A stretch of 64,000 nucleotides of DNA from NCBI RefSeq assembly GCF_036016755.1, contig NZ_JAYXIH010000002.1, forward strand, positions 124,001 to 188,000, in the 5' to 3' direction. This document shows positions 25,157-35,460 of this stretch, in pieces. How positions within the stretch are numbered: the stretch's first letter is position 1; the number at the start of each line of letters is the position of its first letter. The notes under the pieces are model-generated. The model saw only the letters and a list, made by a program, of their open reading frames with translations. It searched no databases and was not told the DNA's origin. A program made the translations under genes and the position numbers. Origin of the DNA: Aurantimonas coralicida_A (GTDB taxonomy: Bacteria > Pseudomonadota > Alphaproteobacteria > Rhizobiales > Rhizobiaceae).

Positions 25157-26518
25157 ATGCCGACAAGCATCAATCCGGCGACGGGCGAGACCATCGAAAA
25201 ATTCGCCGAGCACACCGATCAGGACATCGATCGCGCGCTTGCCAACGCCGACAGCGCTTTTCGCGACTGGCGCACGTCGTCCTACTCCCGCCGGGCCGAG
25301 GTGTTGCTGCGAGCGGCCGATGAACTCGAACGTCGAAAAGACGAACTCGCCCGCATCGCGACGCGCGAAATGGGCAAGCGGTTGAAGGAAGCCGTGGCCG
25401 AGGTCGAAAAATGCGCCACGGCCTGCCGCTACTACGCCGAAGAAGGCGAAAAGCTTCTCGCCGACGACCATCGCTCGGGGCCGGCGAAGAAGAATTTCGT
25501 GGCCTATCTGCCGATCGGGCCGGTGCTCGCGGTGATGCCGTGGAACTTCCCCTACTGGCAGTGCTTCCGATTCGCCGCGCCGGCGATCATGGCCGGCAAT
25601 GTCGGCATCCTGAAACACGCCTCCAACGTCAGCCAATGCGCGCTTGAGATCGAGAAAATCTTTCTGGACGCGGACGCGCCACAGGGCGTGTTCCAGACGC
25701 TGCTGATTTCCTCCGGCAAGGTCGAACGCATTCTCAAGGACAACCGGATTCGCGCCGCCACGCTCACCGGCAGCGAGGGCGCGGGATCGGCCGTCGCCGC
25801 GACGGCCGGCTCGCAGATCAAGACGACGGTGCTCGAACTCGGCGGTTCCGACCCGTTCATCGTCATGCCCTCGGCCGACATCGAAAAGGCGGTCGATGTC
25901 GGGGTGACGGCCCGGATGCAGAACAGCGGCCAGAGCTGCATCGCCGCCAAGCGCTTCATCGTGCATGAGGATGTCTATGACGACTATCTCGGCCGCTATC
26001 AGGAGAAGGTCGAAGCCATCAAGCTCGGCGATCCGATGGCCGACGACACCGGCATGGGCCCGCTCGCCATGAAGGCCGGCGTCGAGGACATCGACGACCA
26101 GATCGCGCGCTCGACGAAGGTCGGCGCCAAGCTGGTTACCGGCGGCAGCGCGCCGGAGGGACCGGGCTACTTCTTCCAGCCCTCGATCCTGGCGGACGTT
26201 CCAGAGGCGGCCCCCGCCTATCGCGAGGAATTGTTCGGCCCCTGCGCGATCTTCTTTAAGGTGCGGTCTATCGACGCAGCCATCGCACTCGCCAACGATT
26301 CCGAATTCGGGCTTGGCGGCTCGGTCTGGACCAACGAGGCGAAGGAGCAGGAGCGTTTCGTCCGCGACCTCGACCAGGGCGGCACCCATATCAACCGCAT
26401 GACCGCCTCCGATTCGCGCCTCCCCTTCGGCGGCGTCAAAAAATCCGGCTATGGGCGCGAACTCTCCCATGAGGGCATTCACGCGTTCATGAACGCAAAG
26501 ACCGTGACAATCGACTGA
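25157..26518 (+). CDS. NAD(P)-dependent aldehyde dehydrogenase, succinate-semialdehyde type
   Basis: Aldehyde dehydrogenase family enzyme of about 453 residues that oxidises an aldehyde to the acid; best fit is succinate-semialdehyde dehydrogenase of the short type (about 455 residues, opening with SINPATGE). The catalytic cysteine C261 lies in NSGQSC and the general base E227 in LELGGSDPF; PWNFPYWQ and the SEFGLGGSVWT segment are present. The ATG at 25157 is preceded by AGAGGGGG; the longer frame upstream is not ALDH-like. No GABA or related genes are beside it, so the physiological substrate is uncertain. A hairpin follows the stop codon. Confidence 0.87.
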   Translation: MPTSINPATGETIEKFAEHTDQDIDRALANADSAFRDWRTSSYSRRAEVLLRAADELERRKDELARIATREMGKRLKEAVAEVEKCATACRYYAEEGEKLLADDHRSGPAKKNFVAYLPIGPVLAVMPWNFPYWQCFRFAAPAIMAGNVGILKHASNVSQCALEIEKIFLDADAPQGVFQTLLISSGKVERILKDNRIRAATLTGSEGAGSAVAATAGSQIKTTVLELGGSDPFIVMPSADIEKAVDVGVTARMQNSGQSCIAAKRFIVHEDVYDDYLGRYQEKVEAIKLGDPMADDTGMGPLAMKAGVEDIDDQIARSTKVGAKLVTGGSAPEGPGYFFQPSILADVPEAAPAYREELFGPCAIFFKVRSIDAAIALANDSEFGLGGSVWTNEAKEQERFVRDLDQGGTHINRMTASDSRLPFGGVKKSGYGRELSHEGIHAFMNAKTVTID

Positions 26519-26522
26519 CCTT

Positions 26523-26556
26523 GCGGGAGGCCGCCATTCGAATGACGGTCTCCCGC
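26523..26556 (+). terminator. Hairpin after the aldehyde dehydrogenase gene
   Basis: Arms of 15 bases (26523-26537 and 26542-26556) pair with one wobble and one mismatch around a TCGA loop, starting four bases after the stop codon. There is no T-run, so it may end transcription weakly or protect the message end. Confidence 0.55.
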
Positions 26557-26775
26557 TCCAATTCAGATGCAGACGACCTGCTCCGCAGTCAGGCAAACAG
26601 CCACGAACCCAACTGGCACTGTCGATGATTTGTGTTGCAGATTTCCCCACTGCCCGAAAATGCGTCACTTTTCCACAGGCAGATCGTTTGCCTCTCATGC
26701 GCAACCCGCTTAAAAATCCCGGCCCAGGCGGGGATCGGGGGCTCGGCAAAACACACACGGCGGATTGCAGCCAGA

Positions 26776-28431
26776 ATGAGCCAACCTAACAATCGCAACA
26801 CCCCGAACGACGACCGCGGCGAACTCGCCATTATCGCAACAACGGCGCTGTCACGCGGAATCCGCCAGTTGTTCGCCGACGATCCCGAGCGATTCGCGCG
26901 CTTTTCCGCGCGTCTCGGCGACGTCGTTCTCGATTATTCGAAGACCGCCATCGACGCTAAAGCGCGCGCCGCGCTACTCGACCTGGCCCGAGAGCGCGGG
27001 GTCGAGGCACGAAGGGACGCGATGTTTGCCGGCGAGCGGATCAACGAGACAGAGGACCGCTCGGTTCTCCATGTCGCGCTCAGGGGCGAGCCCAAGGATG
27101 GCTATAGAGCGGACGGCGAGCCGGTCAGCGGCGCGATCGAAGACGTGCTGCGCGCGATGGGCGCCTTCGCCGAGCGCATCCGCAACGGCGAGGTCCGCGG
27201 AGCGCACGACGGCGCCATCACCGACGTCGTCAATATCGGCATCGGCGGCTCCGATCTCGGCCCGGCCATGGCGACTCTCGCGCTCGCGCCCTATCACGAC
27301 GGTCCGCGCATCCATTTCGTCTCGAATGTCGATGGCGCCCACATCGCCGATACGCTCAAGAACCTCGATCCGGCGACGACGCTGATCATCGTCGCCTCGA
27401 AGACCTTCACCACCATCGAGACGATGACCAATGCCGACACGGCGCGGCGCTGGCTCGTCGCCGCGCTCGGCGAGGCGGCGGTGGCCGAGCAGTTTGCCGC
27501 CGTTTCCACCGCCCTCGACAAGGTCGCGAGTTTCGGCATCCCCGAGGATCGCATCTTCGGCTTCTGGGACTGGGTCGGCGGACGCTATTCGATCTGGTCG
27601 GCGATCGGCCTGCCGCTGATGATCGCCATCGGCGCACAGCGCTTCCGCGAATTTCTCGCCGGCGCACGCGATGTCGACCAGCACTTCAAGACTGCCCCGC
27701 TTGGCGAGAATCTTCCCGTTTTGCTCGGCCTCGTCGGCTATTGGCACCGCGCGGTCTGCCACTATCCGACGCGGGCGATCATTCCCTACGATCAGCGGCT
27801 CACCCGCTTTCCGGCCTATCTCCAGCAGCTCGACATGGAATCGAACGGCAAGCGGGTGGGACTCGACGGCCAGCCGGTCGCGGTCAGCGGGCCGGTCGTC
27901 TGGGGCGAGCCGGGGACGAACGGGCAGCACGCGTTTTTCCAGCTCCTGCATCAAGGGACCGACGTCGTTCCGGTCGAATTCCTTGTCGGCGCGCGCGCTC
28001 ACGAGCCGTCCGACATGCAGACCCATCAAAACCTCCTGCTGGCGAATTGTCTGGCCCAGAGCGAGGCGCTGATGCGCGGCCGCACGCTCGACGAGGCCCG
28101 CGAGCAGTTGATCGCGGCCGGTCGAAGCGAGGCAGAGGCCGAGCAGATCGGGCCGCACCGGGTGTTTCCCGGCGAACGTCCGTCGCTGACCATCCTCTAC
28201 CGGCAGCTCGATCCGGCGACGCTCGGCCGGCTGATCGCGCTCTATGAGCACCGCGTCTTCGTCGAGGCCCAGCTTTACGGCATCAATGCATTCGACCAGT
28301 GGGGCGTCGAGCTCGGCAAGGAACTGGCGATGAAACTTGTGCCGGTGGTCACCGGCGAAGCGGAGGCCGACGGCCGGGACGGCTCCACAGCCGGACTGAT
28401 CACGGCGATACGCACCATGAGAGGTTCCTGA
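26776..28431 (+). CDS. pgi: Glucose-6-phosphate isomerase
   Basis: Interconverts glucose-6-phosphate and fructose-6-phosphate. 551 residues, close to E. coli Pgi (549). Family signatures are present: NIGIGGSDLGPAM, the SKTFTT loop, FGFWDWVGGRYSIWSAIGL and the WGEPGTNGQHAFFQL signature with GTD. The ATG at 26776 opens an acceptable N-terminus; the frame upstream is cysteine- and arginine-rich without conservation. The stop overlaps the glgP start by one base (TGATG), so Pgi is produced together with the glycogen enzymes, linking glycogen to fructose-6-P from gluconeogenesis. Confidence 0.96.
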   Translation: MSQPNNRNTPNDDRGELAIIATTALSRGIRQLFADDPERFARFSARLGDVVLDYSKTAIDAKARAALLDLARERGVEARRDAMFAGERINETEDRSVLHVALRGEPKDGYRADGEPVSGAIEDVLRAMGAFAERIRNGEVRGAHDGAITDVVNIGIGGSDLGPAMATLALAPYHDGPRIHFVSNVDGAHIADTLKNLDPATTLIIVASKTFTTIETMTNADTARRWLVAALGEAAVAEQFAAVSTALDKVASFGIPEDRIFGFWDWVGGRYSIWSAIGLPLMIAIGAQRFREFLAGARDVDQHFKTAPLGENLPVLLGLVGYWHRAVCHYPTRAIIPYDQRLTRFPAYLQQLDMESNGKRVGLDGQPVAVSGPVVWGEPGTNGQHAFFQLLHQGTDVVPVEFLVGARAHEPSDMQTHQNLLLANCLAQSEALMRGRTLDEAREQLIAAGRSEAEAEQIGPHRVFPGERPSLTILYRQLDPATLGRLIALYEHRVFVEAQLYGINAFDQWGVELGKELAMKLVPVVTGEAEADGRDGSTAGLITAIRTMRGS

Positions 28432-30932
28432 TGTCCGCAACGCTCAAGACGGCCGAAGCCGCCCGCAACAGCAACGGCGCGGCAAAGCTAGAGCCGCGGC
28501 TCAACGACTCCGATACGCTGGCGCGCCAGATCGTCGAAAAGCTGACCTATTCGATCGGCAAGCACCCGGACGCGGCGCGCAAATATGACTGGCTGCGCGC
28601 CACGACGCTCGCCGTCCGCGACCGCATCATCGACCATTGGTTCGAATCCGCCGACCGGATCGCGGCCAGCAACGAGAAGCAGGTCTGCTACCTGTCGATG
28701 GAATTCCTGATCGGCCGCATGTTGCGCGACGCGATCAGCAATCTCGGGCTGACCGAACAGATCCGCGAGGCCCTCGCCCGCTATGGTGTCGAACTCGACA
28801 TGGTGGAACTGCTCGAGCCGGACGCCGCGCTCGGCAATGGCGGCCTTGGCCGGCTCGCTGCCTGCTTCATGGAATCGATGGCTTCGACCGGCGTTCCCGG
28901 CTTCGGCTACGGCATTCGCTACGTCCACGGCTTCTTCCGCCAGGAGATCGCCGACGGCGCGCAGGTCGAATTGCCGGAAACCTGGCTCGTCCACGGCAAT
29001 CCGTGGGAGTTCGAACGGCGCGATTCCGCCTACGAGATCGGCTTCGGCGGCAAGGTGGTATCGATACAGGAGCCCGGCCATCCGGCACGGCAGGTCTGGC
29101 GGCCAGCCGAGCGCGTGCTCGCCGTCGCCTTCGACACGCCGATGGTGGGCTGGCGCGGCGAACAGGTGAACACGCTGCGACTGTGGAGCGCCCAGGCGCT
29201 CGACCCGATCCTGCTCGATGCTTTCAATTCCGGCGACCACATCGGCGCCTTGGTCGAATCCAACAAGGCCGAGGCGATCACCCGGGTGCTCTATCCCGCT
29301 GACTCGCACCAGGCCGGCCAGGAATTGCGCCTGCGGCAGGAGTATTTCTTCTCCTCCGCCTCGCTCCAGGACGTTATCAAGCGCCACCTCGAAAAGAACG
29401 AAACCCTCTCGAACCTCGCCGACAAGGTCGCGATCCAGCTCAACGACACCCATCCAGCAGTCTCCGTCGCGGAGTTGATGCGGCTGTTGATCGATGTCCA
29501 CGGCTTTGAATGGAACGCCGCCTGGGACATCACCCGGGCAACCTTCTCCTACACCAACCACACCCTGTTACCGGAGGCGCTGGAGCACTGGCCGATCCAT
29601 CTGTTCGAGCGGCTGCTGCCGCGGCAGATGCAGATCATCTACGCCATCAACGCCATCATCATCCGTGCGGCCGCGCAGGACAAGGGCTTCGACGACGCCA
29701 AGATCGCCGCGATTTCGCTGGTCGACGAGGGCAACGGCCGCCGGGTGCGCATGGGCCAGCTCGCCTTCGTCGGCAGCCACGCGGTGAACGGTGTCTCGGC
29801 CCTGCACACGGAGCTGATGAAGGAGACCGTCTTTCATCATCTGCACGAGCTTTATCCCGACCGGATCGAGAACAAGACCAACGGCGTGACCCCGAGGCGC
29901 TGGCTGATGCAGGCGAACCCGGACCTCACCGCCTTGATCACCGACGCGATCGGCCCCGGCTTCCTCGACGACATCGAGAAGATCCGCGAGATCGACGCGC
30001 TCGCCGACGATTCCGCCTTTCGCGAGCGTTTCGCGGCGGTCAAGCGCCGCAACAAGGAGCGTCTGTCGGACCTCATCGGCGAACGGATGGCGACCAGCGT
30101 CGACCCCGACGCGATCTTCGACATCCACGTCAAGCGCATCCACGAATACAAGCGGCAATTCCTCAACATCATCGAGGCGATCGCGCTCTACGACCAGATT
30201 CGCGCCCATCCCGAGCACGATTGGACGCCGCGGGTGAAAATCTTCGCCGGCAAGGCCGCGCCGAGCTACGCCCAGGCCAAGGAAATCATCCATCTCGCCA
30301 ACGACGTCGCGCAGATGATCAATTCCGATCCCTCGGTGCGCGGCCTTTTGAAGGTCGTGTTCATCCCGAACTACAATGTCAGCCTCGCCGAGATCATCAT
30401 GCCGGCGGCCGATTTGTCCGAACAGATCTCCACGGCCGGGCTCGAGGCATCGGGCACTGGCAACATGAAGTTCGCGCTCAACGGCGCCCTGACCATCGGA
30501 ACCCTCGACGGCGCCAATGTCGAGATGCTCGAGCATCTGGGAGAGGACAACATCTTCATCTTCGGCCTGACCGCCGAACAGGTGGCGGAACGCCGGCGCG
30601 AAACCCACAGCGGCCGCTCGATCATCGAGGGACAGCCGCTGCTTCGCGAGGTGCTGGACGCGATTTCCTCCGGCGTGTTCTCGCCCGACGACCCGTCCCG
30701 TTACCATTCCCTGGTGTCGAACCTCTACAACAACGACTGGTGGATGACCTGCGCCGACTTCAAGGCCTATTGGGACACCCAGCGCCAACTCGACGCCCTG
30801 TGGCAACGCCCGGACGAATGGCAGGCGAAAGCGGTCCACAACACCGCCCGCATGGGTTGGTTCTCCTCGGATCGCTCGATCCGGGAATATGCGCGCGACA
30901 TCTGGAAAGCAGGTCCGAGAGGCGACCGCTAA
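28431..30932 (+). CDS. glgP: Glycogen/starch/alpha-glucan phosphorylase
   Basis: Releases glucose-1-phosphate from glycogen chain ends using pyridoxal phosphate. 833 residues, full length for GT35. The cofactor lysine is K680 in EASGTGNMKFALNG; the CYLSMEFLIGR, LGNGGLGRLAAC and KVVFIPNYNVS blocks are complete. Starts at the ATG that overlaps the pgi stop codon. A 166-base gap without glgB separates it from glgC. Confidence 0.96.
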   Translation: MSATLKTAEAARNSNGAAKLEPRLNDSDTLARQIVEKLTYSIGKHPDAARKYDWLRATTLAVRDRIIDHWFESADRIAASNEKQVCYLSMEFLIGRMLRDAISNLGLTEQIREALARYGVELDMVELLEPDAALGNGGLGRLAACFMESMASTGVPGFGYGIRYVHGFFRQEIADGAQVELPETWLVHGNPWEFERRDSAYEIGFGGKVVSIQEPGHPARQVWRPAERVLAVAFDTPMVGWRGEQVNTLRLWSAQALDPILLDAFNSGDHIGALVESNKAEAITRVLYPADSHQAGQELRLRQEYFFSSASLQDVIKRHLEKNETLSNLADKVAIQLNDTHPAVSVAELMRLLIDVHGFEWNAAWDITRATFSYTNHTLLPEALEHWPIHLFERLLPRQMQIIYAINAIIIRAAAQDKGFDDAKIAAISLVDEGNGRRVRMGQLAFVGSHAVNGVSALHTELMKETVFHHLHELYPDRIENKTNGVTPRRWLMQANPDLTALITDAIGPGFLDDIEKIREIDALADDSAFRERFAAVKRRNKERLSDLIGERMATSVDPDAIFDIHVKRIHEYKRQFLNIIEAIALYDQIRAHPEHDWTPRVKIFAGKAAPSYAQAKEIIHLANDVAQMINSDPSVRGLLKVVFIPNYNVSLAEIIMPAADLSEQISTAGLEASGTGNMKFALNGALTIGTLDGANVEMLEHLGEDNIFIFGLTAEQVAERRRETHSGRSIIEGQPLLREVLDAISSGVFSPDDPSRYHSLVSNLYNNDWWMTCADFKAYWDTQRQLDALWQRPDEWQAKAVHNTARMGWFSSDRSIREYARDIWKAGPRGDR

Positions 30933-31098
30933 CGCCCTAGCCGTTCGACGTTCGGCGACGCTGGCTTGGTGTGGCCGCTTGACCCGCGTACGCTATATCG
31001 TGCTCTCTAAGGACAGGGCGCGGGACAAGGAAGCATTCGAAGTCGGATCGCGGCGAACGACGCTCGGGCCGCCCCTGCAAGATCTTGTGGGAGGAATC

Positions 31099-32370
31099 AT
31101 GCCTGACAACAGACGCGCCGGACCGTTGGCTCGCGACACCATGGCCTATGTGCTGGCTGGCGGCCGGGGCAGCCGGCTGATGGAAATGACCGATACGCGG
31201 GCCAAGCCCGCCGTCTTTTTCGGCGGCAAGACGCGCATCATCGATTTCGCGCTGTCGAACGCCATCAATTCCGGCATCCGCCGCATCGGCGTCGCCACCC
31301 AATACAAGGCGCACAGCCTGATCCGCCATCTGCAGCACGGCTGGAACTTCCTCAGACCCGGCCGCAATGAGAGCTTCGATATCCTGCCGGCCAGCCAACG
31401 CGTCTCGGAAACCCAGTGGTACGAAGGCACGGCGGACGCGGTCTATCAAAACATCGATATCATCGAGGACTACGCGCCGCGCTACATCGTCATTCTTGCT
31501 GGCGACCACATCTATAAGATGGACTACGAGATCATGCTGCAGCAGCATGTCGACAGCGGCGCTGACGTCACCGTCGGCTGTCTGGAAGTGCCGCGCATGG
31601 AAGCCGTCGCCTTCGGCGTCATGCATGTCGATGAAAATTACAAGATCACCGATTTCGTCGAAAAGCCGGCGGATCCGCCCGCGATCCCCGGCCGGCCGGA
31701 CACCGCCCTCGCCTCGATGGGCATCTATGTGTTCGAGACCAATTTCCTGATGGACCAGCTGCGCCGGGACGCCGCCGATCCGAACTCCAACCGCGACTTC
31801 GGCAAGGACATCATTCCGCATATTGTCAAGCACGGCAGCGCCTACGCCCATCGCTTCAGCGCTTCGGTCGTGCGCTCGGCGGCCGAGCCCGACACCGAAG
31901 CCTATTGGCGCGACGTGGGAACCATCGACGCATACTGGCGGGCCAATATCGATCTTACCGACATCATCCCGCCGCTCGACATCTACGACCGCGACTGGCC
32001 GATCTGGACCTATGCCGAGATCGTGCCACCGGCGAAGTTCGTCCATGACGAGGAGGGACGCCGCGGAATGGCCGTGTCCTCGCTGGTCTCCGGCGATTGC
32101 ATCATCTCGGGCGGCATGTTGAACCGGTCGCTGCTGTTCACCGGTGTGCGCCAGAGCTCCTATTCGCGGCTCGACCACGCGGTCGTTCTGCCGCAATGTC
32201 ACATCGGCCGACATGCCCGGATCTCCAATGTCGTCATCGATCGCGGCGTCCATATCCCCGACGGCCTGGTGATCGGCGAGGATCCGGAGCTCGACGCCAA
32301 GCGGTTTCGACGGACCGAGAGCGGAATCTGCCTGGTGACCAAACCGATGATCGACAGGCTGACCTACTGA
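31099..32370 (+). CDS. glgC: Glucose-1-phosphate adenylyltransferase
   Basis: Makes ADP-glucose, the committed donor for glycogen synthesis, and is the regulated step in bacteria. 423 residues. The nucleotide-binding VLAGGRGSRLMEMTD motif near residue 17, the ETQWYEGTADAVYQN segment, the HIYKMDYE motif and the left-handed beta-helix C-terminus (HARISNVVIDRGVHIP) are all in place. The ATG at 31099 follows GGGAGGAATC. The 166-base leader upstream of it is the largest gap in the cluster and could hold its own promoter, though I see no strong match. The stop overlaps the glgA start by one base. Confidence 0.96.
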   Translation: MPDNRRAGPLARDTMAYVLAGGRGSRLMEMTDTRAKPAVFFGGKTRIIDFALSNAINSGIRRIGVATQYKAHSLIRHLQHGWNFLRPGRNESFDILPASQRVSETQWYEGTADAVYQNIDIIEDYAPRYIVILAGDHIYKMDYEIMLQQHVDSGADVTVGCLEVPRMEAVAFGVMHVDENYKITDFVEKPADPPAIPGRPDTALASMGIYVFETNFLMDQLRRDAADPNSNRDFGKDIIPHIVKHGSAYAHRFSASVVRSAAEPDTEAYWRDVGTIDAYWRANIDLTDIIPPLDIYDRDWPIWTYAEIVPPAKFVHDEEGRRGMAVSSLVSGDCIISGGMLNRSLLFTGVRQSSYSRLDHAVVLPQCHIGRHARISNVVIDRGVHIPDGLVIGEDPELDAKRFRRTESGICLVTKPMIDRLTY

Positions 32371-33812
32371 TGACAACCAGCGTGCTCTCCGTCGCGTCGG
32401 AGGTCTTCCCCCTGATCAAGACCGGTGGGCTCGCCGACGTCACGGGCGCCCTGCCGCTGGCGCTGGCCGAGCACGGCTTTGCCGTCCGCACCCTGATGCC
32501 AGGTTATCCCGACGTGCTCAAACGCGTGGGGCGCGGCAAGGTCGCGTGCCGGTTCGCCAACCTGTTCGGGGGCAAGGCAGAGGTCCTCGCCGTGCGGCAT
32601 GGGGGACTGGACCTTCTCATCCTCGACGCGCCGCACCTGTTCGATCGGCCTGGCGGTCCTTACGTCACCCCGGCCGGCTACGATCACCCCGACAACTGGG
32701 CGCGCTTCGCGGCGCTCTCCAAGGCCGGCGCCGCCGTTGCGCAAGGCGCGATTGCCGGTTTTTCTCCGGACATCGTGCATGCCCATGACTGGCAGGCCGC
32801 GCTTACGCCGGTCTATCTCGCGGTCTCCAACAAGCCGCGGCCGCGGACGGTGGTGACCATCCATAACCTGGCCTTTCAGGGCAATTATCCGAGCAACATC
32901 TTCGCCGATCTCGGCTTGCCGGCCACGACATGGTCGATCGAGGGCGTCGAGTATTACGGCAATGTCGGCTACCTGAAGGGCGGCCTGCACGCGGCGGACG
33001 TGGTGACCACCGTCAGCCCGACCTATGCCGAGGAGATCCTCACCCCGGAGGGCGGGATGGGGCTGGACGGGCTGCTGCGCGGGCTCGGCGACCGGCTGGT
33101 CGGGATCGTCAACGGTATCGACGTCGAGGTGTGGGACCCGCAGACCGATCCGGCGATCGCCAAGACCTACAGCGCCCGCTCGCCCAAGGCCCGCAGTCAC
33201 AACAAGCGGGCGCTGGAGGGCGAGTTCGGCCTCAGACGCGACGATGGTCCGATCTTCGCCGTGGTCAGCCGCCTGACCTGGCAGAAGGGTCTCGATCTCG
33301 TCGCCGACGTCTGCGACGATCTGGTCGAACGCGGCATCCGCCTCGTCGTCGTCGGTTCGGGCGACCAGATGATCGAGGGACAATTCCTGGCCGCCCATGC
33401 CCGGCATCCGGACCGGGTGGGGGTGAGAATCGGCTATGACGAGACGCTGTCGCACCGGGTGCAGGCCGGGGCCGACGCCATCCTCATCCCATCCCGGTTC
33501 GAACCCTGCGGTCTCACCCAGCTCTACGGGCTGCGCTATGGCTGCATTCCCATCGTCACAAAGGTCGGCGGACTCGCCGACACGGTGATCGACGCGAACT
33601 ACGCCGCCGCCAGCGCCGGTGTGGCGACCGGCATCATCTTCTCACCGCCTTCGGCTCCGGCGCTGGTCGAAGCGGCCGAGCGCGCGCATCGCCTCTATGA
33701 CGATGGCAAGCGCTGGCGGGACATGCAAATCTGCGCCATGAGCGCGGATGTATCCTGGCGCACCAGCGCCCGGCTCTATGCCGATCTCTACCGCGATCTC
33801 ATCAAGGAATAG
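32370..33812 (+). CDS. glgA: Glycogen synthase (ADP-glucose dependent)
   Basis: GT5 family transferase extending alpha-1,4-glucan chains from ADP-glucose; 480 residues. The ADP-glucose site KTGGLADVTGALP opens the protein (near residue 16), HAHDWQAAL and the C-terminal SRFEPCGLTQLYGLRYG with VGGLADTV complete the family pattern. The start codon overlaps the glgC stop, so translation is coupled. pgm begins 7 bases after its stop. Confidence 0.96.
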   Translation: MTTSVLSVASEVFPLIKTGGLADVTGALPLALAEHGFAVRTLMPGYPDVLKRVGRGKVACRFANLFGGKAEVLAVRHGGLDLLILDAPHLFDRPGGPYVTPAGYDHPDNWARFAALSKAGAAVAQGAIAGFSPDIVHAHDWQAALTPVYLAVSNKPRPRTVVTIHNLAFQGNYPSNIFADLGLPATTWSIEGVEYYGNVGYLKGGLHAADVVTTVSPTYAEEILTPEGGMGLDGLLRGLGDRLVGIVNGIDVEVWDPQTDPAIAKTYSARSPKARSHNKRALEGEFGLRRDDGPIFAVVSRLTWQKGLDLVADVCDDLVERGIRLVVVGSGDQMIEGQFLAAHARHPDRVGVRIGYDETLSHRVQAGADAILIPSRFEPCGLTQLYGLRYGCIPIVTKVGGLADTVIDANYAAASAGVATGIIFSPPSAPALVEAAERAHRLYDDGKRWRDMQICAMSADVSWRTSARLYADLYRDLIKE

Positions 33813-33819
33813 GCCCGCC

Positions 33820-35448
33820 ATGATCGAAACGATCGCGACCCAGCCCTATGACGACCAGAAACCCGGCACGTCGGGTCTGCGCAAGAAGGTGGCGCATTTC
33901 AAGAAGCCGCATTACGCCGCCAATTTCATCCAGGCAATCTTCGACGCCGCGGGAAGCGGCGATGGCGAAAGCCTCGTCATCGGCGGCGACGGACGCTACT
34001 ACAACCGCGAGGTAATCCTCACCGCGATCCGGATGGCCGCTGCGAACGGCTACGGCCGCGTGATCGTCGGGCGGGACGGCATCCTGTCGACGCCGGCCGC
34101 CTCGCATCTGATCCGCAAGCGCGGCGCCTCGGGCGGCATCATCCTGTCGGCGAGCCACAATCCGGGCGGTCCGAAGGGCGATTTCGGCATCAAGTACAAC
34201 ATCGCCAATGGTGGCCCGGCTCCCGAAGCGGTGACCGAGGCGCTTTTCGAAAAGACCAGGACGATCTCGCGCTATCGCGTGTGGACCGAAACCGCTCCGA
34301 ACATCTCCCATCTCGGCGAGACCCGACTCGGCGACATGGTGGTCGAGGTAGTCGACCCGGTCGCCGACTATGCGGAATTGATGGAGACGCTGTTCGACTT
34401 CGGCAAGATTCGCGACCTGATCGCTTCCGGTTTCACTCTGCGCTTCGACGCGATGCATGCGGTCACCGGTCCCTATGCCAGGGAGATCATCGAAAACCGC
34501 CTCGGCGCGCCGGTGGGAACGGTCATCAACGGCGAGCCGAAGGAGGATTTCGGCGGGGGTCATCCGGACCCCAACGCGGTTCATGCGGCGGCACTGATCA
34601 ACGAGATGATGGCGCCGGACGGCCCGGATTTCGGCGCCGCCTCGGACGGCGACGGCGACCGCAACCTGATCATCGGCAAGGACATTCTCGTCACGCCGTC
34701 GGATTCGCTGGCGATTCTGGCCGCCAACGCCCATCTGGCGCCCGGCTACGCCAAGGGCATTGTCGGAATCGCGCGGTCAATGCCGACCAGCCAGGCCGCC
34801 GATCGGGTGGCGAAGAAGCGCGGCGTCGATCTTTACGAGACGCCGACCGGCTGGAAGTTCTTCGGCACGCTGCTCGACGCCGGCAAGGTGACCATCTGCG
34901 GCGAGGAGAGCGCCGGCACCGGCTCCGACCATGTGCGCGAGAAGGACGGCCTGTGGGCCGTGCTCTTGTGGCTCAACATTCTCGCCGAGCGGCGCGAGAG
35001 CGTGAAGGCGATCGTCGAGAGCCATTGGGCGGAATTCGGCCGCACCTTCTATCAGCGCCACGACTATGAGGAGATCGACGCCAGGGCGGCGCGCGGCCTG
35101 ATGGAATCGCTGCATGACCGGCTCGCCTCGATGGCCGGGCAGCGCTTCGGCACGCTCGTCGTCTCCGAAGCCGACGATTTCTCCTACAAGGATCCGATCG
35201 ACGGCTCGGTCGCCACCGGCCAGGGCGTGAGGATCGTCTTTTCCGGCGGCTCGCGCATCGTCTACCGCCTGTCGGGTACCGGCACGAAGGGCGCGACGCT
35301 GCGCGTCTATATCGAGCGCTATGAGCCGGACGCGGCCAAACATGCTATCGCACCGAAAGAGGCACTGGCGGAACTGATCGACACCGCCGATGTTATCGGA
35401 GAGATCAAGAACCGTACGGGCCGGTCCGACCCGGACGTCATCACCTGA
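33820..35448 (+). CDS. pgm: Phosphoglucomutase (alpha-D-glucose phosphate-specific)
   Basis: Interconverts glucose-1-phosphate and glucose-6-phosphate, joining Pgi to GlgC and GlgP. 542 residues, a typical full-length Pgm of the alpha-D-phosphohexomutase superfamily. The phosphoserine is S112 in SASHNPGG; the magnesium loop is DGDGDRN, the sugar loop GEESAGT, and the C-terminal phosphate-binding segment RLSGTGTKGATLR. Set 7 bases after glgA and 12 before glgX. Confidence 0.96.
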   Translation: MIETIATQPYDDQKPGTSGLRKKVAHFKKPHYAANFIQAIFDAAGSGDGESLVIGGDGRYYNREVILTAIRMAAANGYGRVIVGRDGILSTPAASHLIRKRGASGGIILSASHNPGGPKGDFGIKYNIANGGPAPEAVTEALFEKTRTISRYRVWTETAPNISHLGETRLGDMVVEVVDPVADYAELMETLFDFGKIRDLIASGFTLRFDAMHAVTGPYAREIIENRLGAPVGTVINGEPKEDFGGGHPDPNAVHAAALINEMMAPDGPDFGAASDGDGDRNLIIGKDILVTPSDSLAILAANAHLAPGYAKGIVGIARSMPTSQAADRVAKKRGVDLYETPTGWKFFGTLLDAGKVTICGEESAGTGSDHVREKDGLWAVLLWLNILAERRESVKAIVESHWAEFGRTFYQRHDYEEIDARAARGLMESLHDRLASMAGQRFGTLVVSEADDFSYKDPIDGSVATGQGVRIVFSGGSRIVYRLSGTGTKGATLRVYIERYEPDAAKHAIAPKEALAELIDTADVIGEIKNRTGRSDPDVIT

Positions 35449-35460
35449 CCAAGAGGCTCA

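Noticed and set aside
24836..26758. 640-codon minus-strand frame
   Set aside because: Antisense to the aldehyde dehydrogenase gene, which has all catalytic residues.
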